This document shows positions 32,190-39,015 of a DNA stretch of 40,028 bases, one piece after another. Under the pieces are notes generated by a model, which saw only the letters and a program-made list of their open reading frames with translations, ran no database searches and had not been told where the DNA came from. Both the position numbers and the translations under genes were made by a program. Each line of letters opens with the position of its first letter. Position 1 is the stretch's first letter. The DNA is from VAZQ01 sp040510815 (lineage in GTDB: Bacteria; Pseudomonadota; Alphaproteobacteria; Rhizobiales; Xanthobacteraceae), in the NCBI GenBank assembly GCA_040510815.1, contig JBEVIH010000056.1, positions 1 to 40,028 of the forward strand, given 5' to 3'.

Positions 32190-33194
32190 CTACTCGAACT
32201 TCAGGTTTGCGGCCTTGACGACATCGGAATAGGCTTTGATGTCGGCGTCGATCTGCCGGGCGAAATCGACGCCCGGCCCGCCGCCCGCATCGTATGAAAT
32301 GGCTTTGATCTTGTCGCGTACGCTGGCATCCGCCAGCACTCGCCGCAACTCGGCTTCGAGCTTGCCGGCGATTGCAGACGGCGTGCCGGCGATTACGAAC
32401 GCGCCGCTCCACTGCAGCCTGATGTCGACGTCCGCGAGCCCGATCTCGGCCATGGTCGGCACGTCCGGCAGCTCCGTTGAGCGTACCGTGCCGTTGACCG
32501 CAAGCGCACGGAGCTTGCCACTTCGCGCCAGCGGCACGGTCGACGAGGGATCGGCAATGCCGAACAAGGTTTGTCCGCCGACGATGCTGAGCATCATCTC
32601 GTTGGTGCTCTTGTAGGGGATGGGCTGCGCCTGCATGCCGGTCTTGAGCTTGAACAGCTCCGTCGGAATCGTGAAGGCAGGCGACGAGGTCGGATAGTTC
32701 GACCTGGCAGGGTTGGCCTTGCCCCAGGCGACAAGGTCTGCGACCGACTTGATCGTCTCGTTCATCGCCCCCGCGATGATCAGCGGGTAGGAGGCGATCA
32801 TGGTGAGCGGAATGAGGGTTCTGGTCGGATGAAACGGCAGGTTGGGATAGATCGCCGACGAGATCGCCAGCTGCCCGGTCGCTCCCACGATCATCGTGTA
32901 GCCGTCCCCTGGCTGACCCTGGGCGTATTCCACGGCTAGCCGGCCGCCGGCGCCCGGCTTGTTCTCGACCACGACCGGTTGGCCGATGTTCTCCGCCAGC
33001 TTCTGGCTGACGATCCGCGCCAGCAAGTCGTTGCCGCCGCCGGCGGCAAAGCCGACGATGACGCGGATCGGCTTGGCCGGATAGCTCGCCGCGACGTCCG
33101 CCTGCGCCAACGCCTTGTCGCTCGAATAAAGAGCAAGCCCCGCGATGGCGATTGCAGCATGCAAAATTGCGCGCGGAGATCTGGTGAAGTGCAT
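32190..33194 (-). CDS. Bug/TctC family tripartite tricarboxylate transporter solute-binding protein
   Basis: This 334-residue periplasmic binding protein has a signal peptide (MHFTRSPRAILHAAIAIAGL onward, ending near ALAQ). The mature start YPAKPIRVIVGFAAGGGNDLLAR and VVENKPGAGGRLAVEYA are the Bug-family signatures for a small carboxylate-type ligand. Later landmarks are DLVAWGKANP, IPYKSTNEMMLSIVGGQTLFGIADPSS and LRALAVNG...LPDVPTMAEIG. The ATG at 33194 is set by the signal peptide; a longer open frame upstream is shadow sequence. No TctA or TctB membrane gene is in the window, so it is an orphan, as is common for this family. It lies 80 bases downstream of tenA on the same strand. Confidence 0.93.
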   Translation of the reverse strand: MHFTRSPRAILHAAIAIAGLALYSSDKALAQADVAASYPAKPIRVIVGFAAGGGNDLLARIVSQKLAENIGQPVVVENKPGAGGRLAVEYAQGQPGDGYTMIVGATGQLAISSAIYPNLPFHPTRTLIPLTMIASYPLIIAGAMNETIKSVADLVAWGKANPARSNYPTSSPAFTIPTELFKLKTGMQAQPIPYKSTNEMMLSIVGGQTLFGIADPSSTVPLARSGKLRALAVNGTVRSTELPDVPTMAEIGLADVDIRLQWSGAFVIAGTPSAIAGKLEAELRRVLADASVRDKIKAISYDAGGGPGVDFARQIDADIKAYSDVVKAANLKFE

Positions 33195-33274
33195 GGACAA
33201 CTCTCGTTGGCGCTTGTTGATCGCCGATTGTAGAGAGCCTCGCCTTGCGCCGCCAGCGGAGCGGACAGCGTCCG

Positions 33275-33955
33275 TCAGACCGGCCACGTCTCCAGCCGAA
33301 AGGCCGAGTCCCAGAACACCCATTCGAGCTGGGTCGCCCGCGTGAAGGCGGCGTGCATGCGCGCGAGCAGCGGTGGCGAGGCGTCGGCGGCGACCTCGTC
33401 GGTCGCCGCGATCACTGCGCGGACGGCGGCGTGGAATTCCTCGCCCGCATAGGTGTCGATCCAGGCCTGATAGGGGTTCTTTGGCGCCGCGCGCGCGTGG
33501 ATATCGCGCCCGACCTCGGCGTAGATCCAGAAGCACGGCAGCAGCGCGCCGAGCACGACCTCGTAGGGCTCCCCGTAGGCGGTCGCGATCAGGTAGGAGA
33601 CGTAATGGTGGCACGCCGGCGACAGCGGCGTTCGTGCGAAGATCTCCGGCGTGATGCCATACCGCTCGAAGAACGAGCCATGCAGCGCGCGCTCGACCAC
33701 GATCGCACCCTCGGCGGACTTGGCGAATTGCACGATGCGGTCCGGGTTCGGCGCCTTGGCGGCGGCAAGCGTCAGGGCGCGTCCGAAGCCGATCAGATAG
33801 TGCGCATCTTGCGTGATGTAGTGCTTGAAGCGGGCCTCGCTCAGCGTGCCGGCGGCGAGCTCGGCGTTGAACGGCATCGTGCGGATAACGTCGTAGGTGC
33901 GGGCGTTCTGCTCCCAGGCCGCGCGTGAGAAGCTACTCTCCGTCTTGGCGCTCAT
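33275..33955 (-). CDS. tenA: TenA family thiaminase II / aminopyrimidine aminohydrolase
   Basis: This 226-residue TenA-fold enzyme hydrolyses thiamine breakdown products to salvage hydroxymethylpyrimidine (HMP). Active-site residues typical of TenA are seen: D50 in ITQDAHYL, the catalytic cysteine C115 in PACHHYVSYLIATAY, the tyrosine in FWIYAEVG, and E211 in QLEWVFWDSAF. It is the last gene of the thiamine operon, 14 bases after thiE, and presumably falls under the upstream TPP riboswitch. The start is ATG 33955; a much longer open frame upstream is antisense-like shadow. With no thiC or thiD in the window, TenA would provide the pyrimidine half by salvage or supplement synthesis elsewhere. 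Confidence 0.93.
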   Translation of the reverse strand: MSAKTESSFSRAAWEQNARTYDVIRTMPFNAELAAGTLSEARFKHYITQDAHYLIGFGRALTLAAAKAPNPDRIVQFAKSAEGAIVVERALHGSFFERYGITPEIFARTPLSPACHHYVSYLIATAYGEPYEVVLGALLPCFWIYAEVGRDIHARAAPKNPYQAWIDTYAGEEFHAAVRAVIAATDEVAADASPPLLARMHAAFTRATQLEWVFWDSAFRLETWPV

Positions 33956-33969
33956 GATCTTGTCCGCGC

Positions 33970-34608
33970 TCAGACGGCCGCTCGCGGACGGCCTTGCGCG
34001 AGCACGCTCAACAGGCCCCTCACCTCCCGGCCGGGATCGGTCGAACGCATGACGCCACCCATCACGGCGATGCCGACCGGCCCGGCGGCCAGCACTTCCG
34101 CCACCCGCGTGGTGTTGAGGCCGCCGATGGCGAGGACTGGAACGCGCGCCGCCGCAGCGATCTCCGCCAAGCCCTTGCGGCCGATCTCGGGGCCGTAGCC
34201 GGGCTTGCTCGGCGTCTCGAAGGCGGGCCCGGCGATCGCATAGTCGATCGCCGTCGGATCGAGCGCGTCGGCCTCGGTGACGGTGTGGATCGACACGCCG
34301 ATGAGCTTGCCTTGTCCCAACAGCTTGCGCGCCGCCCCCGGATCGCTGCCAGCCGGCAGGTGCACCCCGTCGACTCCGCAGGCCTTCGCCAGTTCCGCCT
34401 CGCCGTGCAAGCTCAGGCGCGCGCCGTGACGCCGCGTCAGCCGCAACAGCGTGCCGGCGAGCGCCATCTGATCGTCTTCGGAGAGATCTTTCTCCCGCAG
34501 GCTCACCCAGCGGCAACCGGCGGCGAGCGCCGCAGCCACCACGTCGGCGAGCGGCAGCCGTGCTTGCCGGCGGTCGGTGACCAGCAGCAGCGGCGGATCG
34601 GGGAGCAT
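33970..34608 (-). CDS. thiE: Thiamine phosphate synthase (ThiE/TenI family)
   Basis: This 212-residue TIM-barrel protein would join HMP pyrophosphate and the thiazole phosphate to give thiamine phosphate. Matching landmarks are LLVTDRRQ, CRWVSLREKDLS, GVDGVHLP, IAGPAFETPSKPGYGP and LAIGGLNTTRVAEVLAAGPVGIAVMGGV. Two positions depart from classical ThiE: the I-N-D-R loop is replaced by L-S-L-H-G-E, and the usual acidic residue after VHLGQ is missing (VHLPAGSD). A TenI-like role such as thiazole tautomerisation is therefore also possible. Its ATG shares one base with the thiG stop (TGATG). The symbol follows operon position; exact activity is less certain. Confidence 0.85.
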   Translation of the reverse strand: MLPDPPLLLVTDRRQARLPLADVVAAALAAGCRWVSLREKDLSEDDQMALAGTLLRLTRRHGARLSLHGEAELAKACGVDGVHLPAGSDPGAARKLLGQGKLIGVSIHTVTEADALDPTAIDYAIAGPAFETPSKPGYGPEIGRKGLAEIAAAARVPVLAIGGLNTTRVAEVLAAGPVGIAVMGGVMRSTDPGREVRGLLSVLAQGRPRAAV

Positions 34609-35378
34609 CACGTGCCGACCAAGCCGAATTGCGGGCTCGACGGCTCGGCATGGGCGAGCTTGGGAATCCGTCCGGCGAGGCGCGCACCGCGGCCGGCCTC
34701 CACCGCCGCGCGCATGCTCTTCGCCATCAGCACCGGGTCGCGCGCCTTCGACACCGCGGTATTGAGCAGCACCGCCGAGCAGCCGAGCTCCATGGCGAGC
34801 GCGGCGTCGGAGGCGGTGCCGATGCCGGCATCGAGAACGACCGGCACCGGCGAGCGCGCGCAAATCAGTTCGATCAGATGCGGGTTGCAGATGCCGAGCC
34901 CGGAGCCGATCGGCGCGCCGAGCGGCATCACCGCGGCTGCGCCGGCATCCGCAAGCTTGCGGCAGACTACCGGGTCCTCGGTGCAATACGGCAGCACGAT
35001 GAAACCTTTCGCCACCAGCGTCTCGGTAGCGCGCACGAGCTCCTCGGTATCGGGATAGAGCAGCTCGCGGTCGCCGATCACTTCGAGCTTGATCCAGTTG
35101 GTCTCGAGCGCCTCGCGCGCCAGCTCGGCGGTGAGCACCGCGTCCTTGGCGGTCTGGCAGCCCGCCGTGTTGGGCAGGAAATGGATGTGCTTGGGGATGA
35201 GATCGACCAGGCTTTCGTCCTCGCCGGCAAGGCTGATGCGCCGGATCGAGGCGGTCACCATGGCAGTCCCGCTCGCCGCCACCGCGTCGAGCATGACCTG
35301 CCGGTTTGGATAGCCGGCGGTGCCGAGAAACAGCCGCGAGCCGAATTCACGCCCGGCGATGATCAGCGGATCGGACAT
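34608..35378 (-). CDS. thiG: Thiazole synthase
   Basis: This 256-residue ThiG builds the thiazole phosphate of thiamine from 1-deoxy-D-xylulose 5-phosphate, dehydroglycine and the ThiS thiocarboxylate. Hallmarks are FGSRLFLGTAGYPN, VTASIRRIS, the active-site lysine in TNWIKLEVIGD, FIVLPYCTEDPVVCRKLADAGAAAVMPLGAPIGSG and VVLDAGIGTASDAALAMELG. The length is normal for the family. The ATG at 35378 has a strong AGGAGG seven bases upstream, two bases after the thiS stop. It is followed by thiE with a one-base overlap. Confidence 0.97.
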   Translation of the reverse strand: MSDPLIIAGREFGSRLFLGTAGYPNRQVMLDAVAASGTAMVTASIRRISLAGEDESLVDLIPKHIHFLPNTAGCQTAKDAVLTAELAREALETNWIKLEVIGDRELLYPDTEELVRATETLVAKGFIVLPYCTEDPVVCRKLADAGAAAVMPLGAPIGSGLGICNPHLIELICARSPVPVVLDAGIGTASDAALAMELGCSAVLLNTAVSKARDPVLMAKSMRAAVEAGRGARLAGRIPKLAHAEPSSPQFGLVGT

Positions 35379-35380
35379 GC

Positions 35381-35605
35381 TCAGCCTCCTTTCAGCGCGC
35401 GCACGATCTCGACACTGTCGCCCGGCCGCAGCCTCGTCTGCGGCCAGGCGGCGCGCGGAACTACCGCGCCGTTGAGCGCAACCGCGATGCCGCGCTGGCC
35501 GGTGTCGACCGCCTTCTCCTCCAGCAACGCCGCAAGGGTGGCGGCCGCGAGCGGCTCGTCCTGGCCGTTCACCCGGATGCTGGCGGCAGCGGCGGTCGGT
35601 ATCAT
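35381..35605 (-). CDS. thiS: Sulfur carrier protein ThiS
   Basis: This 74-residue ubiquitin-like sulfur carrier ends in the required Gly-Gly (RALKGG), which is adenylated and converted to a thiocarboxylate to feed ThiG. IRVNGQDEPL at the start, VALNGAVVPRAAW in the middle and LRPGDSVEIV near the end match the family. The ATG at 35605 has GGAGG upstream. It lies 12 bases after thiO and 2 bases before thiG. Confidence 0.95.
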   Translation of the reverse strand: MIPTAAAASIRVNGQDEPLAAATLAALLEEKAVDTGQRGIAVALNGAVVPRAAWPQTRLRPGDSVEIVRALKGG

Positions 35606-35617
35606 GGCATCCTCCAG

Positions 35618-36787
35618 CTATTCGGCGGCGGCGGCCCGTGTCGAGATGAAGCGTTCGATCCCGAACGGGCGAAACGCTGGATCGACCATGCCGTCGAGCA
35701 CCATTCGGGCGATGGCGTCGGAGGTCACTGGCGTCAAGAGTATGCCATTGCGGTAATGGCCGGTGGCGTAGATCAGCCCGCCGAGCGGCGCGGGGCCGAG
35801 GATCGGGGCGTCGTCCCGGCTGCCCGGCCGATGCCCGACCCACGTCTCCTCGATCGGCAGTTCCTCGACCGCAGGGATTGCTCGCCAAGCCGCTTCGAGC
35901 AGCGTCAGCAAGCCGCCGGCGGTGAGCGTGCCGTCGAAGCCCTTCTCCTCGACCGTCGCGCCGACCAACAGGCGGCCGTCAAGGCGCGGCACCAGATAGG
36001 CGCCCGGCGCCCAGACCACATGGTTGACCAGTGGCGCGGCCGGATCCATGCGCAGGGCCAGCATCTGGCCTTTGATCGGCCGCACCGGCGGCCGCAGTTC
36101 GGGCGCAAGCCCCGCGATCGCCCGCGACCAGGCGCCGGCCGCCAGCACGACCACGTCGGCCGCGACCTTCGTCCCGTCGGCGAGGACCACGCCGCTCACC
36201 TCGCCGCCCTTGCTGGCAATCTCGGTCACCGCCTGATGCTCGTGAATGACTGCGCCGGCGCGCTCGGCCGCGATCCGCAAGGCGGCGGCGAGCTTGCGGT
36301 TGTCGACTTGCGTATCCTCGGGGCTCCACACCGCGCCGGCAAGCTTGCCGGCGAGGTGCGGCTCGCGCCGGCGCGTCTCCGCCGCCGAAATCCAGGACAG
36401 CGGCAGGCCGAGCTTCTGCTGGAACACGAGCTGATGGTTCAGGCGCGCCTGATCGTCCGCGGTCAGCGCGAGCAGCAGCGTGCCCTCGCGCCGCAGCTCC
36501 ACGTCGATCCCGGAGGCCTCCCCGAGCTCGGCCGCGAAGGCCGGCCAGCGCGCCTGGCTCTCGCGCCCGAGCGCGATCAGCGCCTCCTCGCCCGGCTCGG
36601 CCTCGGAGCAGGCGGCGAGCATCCCGGCGGCGGCGTGGCTGGCGCCGCTACCGGCGGCGCCGCGGTCGAACACCGCAACCGACGCGCCCTGCGCCGCCAG
36701 CCGCCAAGCGATGCCGAGCCCGATCACGCCGGCGCCGATGATGGCGACGTCGGGCTTTGCAGCATTGCGTGAGGGGCGGTTCGGCAA
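35618..36787 (-). CDS. thiO: FAD-dependent glycine oxidase ThiO
   Basis: This 389-residue flavoenzyme oxidises glycine to the imine used by ThiG. The dinucleotide-binding G-x-G-x-x-G is in VAIIGAGVIGLGIAWRLA; the D-amino-acid-oxidase-type features are SGASHAAAGML, EDTQVDNRKLAAAL, VRPIKGQMLALR and YATGHYRNGILLTPVTSDAIA near the C-terminus. The start is a TTG at 36787, supported by AAGGGAG seven bases upstream; no ATG is available near the N-terminus. That ribosome-binding site lies within the conserved 3' strand of the TPP aptamer, so ThiO translation should respond directly to thiamine pyrophosphate. It is the first gene of the operon. Confidence 0.94.
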   Translation of the reverse strand: MPNRPSRNAAKPDVAIIGAGVIGLGIAWRLAAQGASVAVFDRGAAGSGASHAAAGMLAACSEAEPGEEALIALGRESQARWPAFAAELGEASGIDVELRREGTLLLALTADDQARLNHQLVFQQKLGLPLSWISAAETRRREPHLAGKLAGAVWSPEDTQVDNRKLAAALRIAAERAGAVIHEHQAVTEIASKGGEVSGVVLADGTKVAADVVVLAAGAWSRAIAGLAPELRPPVRPIKGQMLALRMDPAAPLVNHVVWAPGAYLVPRLDGRLLVGATVEEKGFDGTLTAGGLLTLLEAAWRAIPAVEELPIEETWVGHRPGSRDDAPILGPAPLGGLIYATGHYRNGILLTPVTSDAIARMVLDGMVDPAFRPFGIERFISTRAAAAE

Positions 36788-36791
36788 CCGG

Positions 36792-36869
36792 CGGCTCCCT
36801 TCGCTGGAATGACCCAGACAGGTTCAGTGGGTTTGATCTCAGCCGCGTCCGCCGCGGCACCCCAGGCCG
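36792..36869 (-). promoter_or_regulatory. TPP (THI-box) riboswitch
   Basis: On the minus strand the conserved THI elements appear in order: GGGGTGCC (36856-36863), GGCTGAGA (36837-36844), ACCC...GAACCTG (36819-36832), TCATTCCAGCG and GAAGGGAG (36795-36807). CGGC (36866-36869) and GCCG (36792-36795) can pair as helix P1. It controls thiO-thiS-thiG-thiE-tenA. The AAGGGAG of the aptamer is also the ribosome-binding site for the thiO TTG start, seven bases further on. TPP binding should therefore hide it directly, with no room for a separate expression platform. Confidence 0.95.
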
Positions 36870-36878
36870 TCTGTGCCT

Positions 36879-36907
36879 ATGATGGGGATTCTCGCCCCGA
36901 TGCACAA
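36879..36907 (-). promoter_or_regulatory. Candidate promoter for the thiamine operon
   Basis: TTGTGC (36902-36907) and CATCAT (36879-36884) on the minus strand are 17 bases apart. They would start RNA near 36872, just before the riboswitch P1 helix. The matches to consensus are modest (three and four of six), so placement is the main support. Confidence 0.32.
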
Positions 36908-36926
36908 GGCCGTTTGGCCGGCCTTG
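36905..36926. promoter_or_regulatory. Perfect inverted repeat between divergent thi and binding-protein genes
   Basis: CAAGGCCG and CGGCCTTG form 8-base arms with a 6-base spacer. It overlaps the candidate -35 box of the thiamine operon and lies about 93 bases before the binding-protein start at 37019. It could be an operator for a dimeric regulator or a hairpin; no T-run follows on either strand. Confidence 0.35.
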
Positions 36927-37018
36927 CGACCTGCCTTGCTGCTGGCTGCGCGGGCCATACCGCCATCGTTCGTGCGATGTGCTACCCTCGCCCGTTCAGC
37001 CGAGCCAGAGGTTCGAGG

Positions 37019-38020
37019 ATGAGACGGCGGGAGTTCATGGCGCTGATGGGCGGCGCGGCGGCGTCCCCGGTTTCTTGGCCGCCTGCGGCGCGCGCGCAGC
37101 AGGCCGAGCGCGTGCGGCGCGTCGGCGTGCTCATGAGCACGGCCGCGGAGGACCCGGAATCACAGCTGCGCCTCGTCGCGTTCGTGCAGGGGCTGCAGCA
37201 GGCGGGGTGGACCGCCGGCCAGAACCTGCAGGTCGACACCCGCTGGGCCTCGGGCGATAGCGCGCGCCTGCGCAGGTCTACGGCGGAATTGCTCGCGCTC
37301 TCGCCCGACGTCATTGTGGCCGGCGGACGTGCAGCGTCGGTCGTGCCGCAGGTTCAGCAAGCGGGCGGCGACATCCCGGTCGTGTTCGTGCAGGGCGTCG
37401 ACCCGGTCGGCACCGGCTACGTCGCGAGCCTGGCGCGGCCGGGCGGCAACGCCACCGGCTTCACCCAGTTCGAGTACACCTTGAGCGGAAAATGGCTGCA
37501 ATTGCTCAAGGAGGTCGTGCCCGGCATGACGCGTGCAGCGGTGCTGCGGGAAGCCGGCGGAGCCGGGATCGGACAGTGGGCGGTCATTCAGGCTGCAGCA
37601 TCATCACCGGCAGTAGAGTTGAGTCCGATCAACGCCGGCGACCCGGCCGATATCGAGCGCGCTGTCGCCGCTTTCGCGCGGGAGCCGGACGGCGGCCTGA
37701 TTGTGGTGGTGAGCTCGTGGGCGACGGTTCACCGCGATTTGATCATCGCGCTGGCGGCCAAGCACCGCTTGCCCGCGATTTATCCCTATCGATACTTCGT
37801 CGCCGGCGGCGGCCTCGTCTCCTACGGGCCCGATCTCATCGATCAGTACCGGCGCGCCGCCGGCTACGTCGATCGTATCCTCAAGGGCGAGAAGCCGGCC
37901 GACCTGCCGGTGCAGGCGCCGACCAAGTACGAGCTGGCGATCAATCTCAAGACCGCGAAGACGCTCGGCCTCGAGATGCCGCCGACGTTGCTCGCCCGCG
38001 CCGACCAGGTGATCGAATGA
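37019..38020 (+). CDS. ABC-type substrate-binding protein (ABC_sub_bind family), paralogue 1
   Basis: This 333-residue periplasmic binding protein is of the family abundant in Bradyrhizobium-type genomes. A Tat-like signal MRRREFMALMGGAAASP precedes the common ARAQQ cleavage region. The mature part shows VRRVGVLMSTAAEDPE, LQQAGWTAGQNLQVDTRWASGD, SPDVIVAGG, IPVVFVQGVDPVGTGYVASLARPGGNATGF, and the tail TKYELAINLKTAKTLGLEMPPTLLARADQVIE. No permease or ATPase gene is adjacent. The ATG at 37019 is fixed by the signal peptide. Its stop overlaps the next paralogue's start (ATGA). The ligand is unknown. Confidence 0.92.
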   Translation: MRRREFMALMGGAAASPVSWPPAARAQQAERVRRVGVLMSTAAEDPESQLRLVAFVQGLQQAGWTAGQNLQVDTRWASGDSARLRRSTAELLALSPDVIVAGGRAASVVPQVQQAGGDIPVVFVQGVDPVGTGYVASLARPGGNATGFTQFEYTLSGKWLQLLKEVVPGMTRAAVLREAGGAGIGQWAVIQAAASSPAVELSPINAGDPADIERAVAAFAREPDGGLIVVVSSWATVHRDLIIALAAKHRLPAIYPYRYFVAGGGLVSYGPDLIDQYRRAAGYVDRILKGEKPADLPVQAPTKYELAINLKTAKTLGLEMPPTLLARADQVIE

Positions 38021-38997
38021 GGCGGCGGCAGTTCATATCGCTCCTCGGCGGCGCGGCGATCGCGTGGCCGATCACAGCGCGCGCGCAGCAGGCGGGCAAA
38101 GTCTTTCGGATCGGGTTCCTGGTTTTGTCGACCGCCGACAGTCTGCCCAAGCGCCTCGAGGCGTTTCGCGCAGGTCTTCGTGATCTCGGCTATCAGGAGG
38201 GACGGGATTTTGTCCTCGAGTACCGCTGGGCGGACGGCAACTATGATCGGCTTCCAGCCCTGTTCGCGGACCTGGTTCGGCTCAAGGTCGATGTGATCGT
38301 GACCCATGGGACGCCGGGAGTTCTGGCCGCCAAGAAGGCGACCACGACGGTCCCCATCGTCGTGGCGGTGGTCGGCGATGCCTTGGGGTCGGGGATCGTG
38401 TCCAGCCTCGCGCGGCCCGAGGGCAACGTGACCGGATCGACGTTCTTCAATCCGGAGCTCGCGGCGAAGCGGCTCGAGCTGCTGAAGGAGACCATGCCCA
38501 GCCTGACCGAGGTGGGCATCCTGATGAATTTGGCGAATCCCATGAACGATCCGATCCTTCCGCAAATGAGACAGGTCGCCCAATCGCTCAAGCTGGAGCT
38601 TCACCAATTCGACGTGCGCGCGCCGACCGAGTTCGAAGGAGCTTTTGCGGCGATGACGGCAAAACGGGTCGGCGCGCTTGTGGTCCTCGACGATGCAGTG
38701 CTGCTCTCCAATGCTCAAGCAATCGCTGCGCTCGCGCTGGGGCGGCGCCTGCCCTCGATCGGGTTCCCCGATTACGCCGTCGATGGCGGCCTCCTGGCCT
38801 ATGGGGCGGACTTTCCCCCCCTGTTCCGGCGGGCAGCGACGTTTGTCGACAAGATTTTCAAGGGTACCAAGCCGGGCGATCTGCCGGTGGAGCGGGCGAC
38901 CAAGTTCGAGACGATCGTCAATCTCAAGACCGCCAAGGCGATCGGCATCGACGTGCCAACGTCCGTCCTGCTGCGCGCCGACCAGGTGATCGAATGA
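38017..38997 (+). CDS. ABC-type substrate-binding protein (ABC_sub_bind family), paralogue 2
   Basis: This 326-residue paralogue of the upstream gene has the same layout: MRRRQFISLLGGAAIAWP signal with ARAQQ, then FRIGFLVLSTADSLPKRLEAF, LGYQEGRDFVLEYRWADGNYDRLP, VDVIVTHGTPGVLAAKKATTTVPIVVAVVGD, SGIVSSLARPEGNVTGSTFF, and the tail TKFETIVNLKTAKAIGIDVPTSVLLRADQVIE. The start codon overlaps the previous stop by four bases, so the two are coupled. The ligand-binding middle regions have diverged, suggesting different ligands or a heteromeric system. It converges on the MFS gene with 18 bases between them. Confidence 0.92.
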   Translation: MRRRQFISLLGGAAIAWPITARAQQAGKVFRIGFLVLSTADSLPKRLEAFRAGLRDLGYQEGRDFVLEYRWADGNYDRLPALFADLVRLKVDVIVTHGTPGVLAAKKATTTVPIVVAVVGDALGSGIVSSLARPEGNVTGSTFFNPELAAKRLELLKETMPSLTEVGILMNLANPMNDPILPQMRQVAQSLKLELHQFDVRAPTEFEGAFAAMTAKRVGALVVLDDAVLLSNAQAIAALALGRRLPSIGFPDYAVDGGLLAYGADFPPLFRRAATFVDKIFKGTKPGDLPVERATKFETIVNLKTAKAIGIDVPTSVLLRADQVIE

Positions 38998-39015
38998 CGA
39001 CGAGGGATACGCCCC

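Noticed and set aside
33262..33274. Small CGGAC/GTCCG hairpin right after the tenA stop
   Set aside because: Five-base arms and no T-run; too weak to call a terminator in GC-rich DNA.
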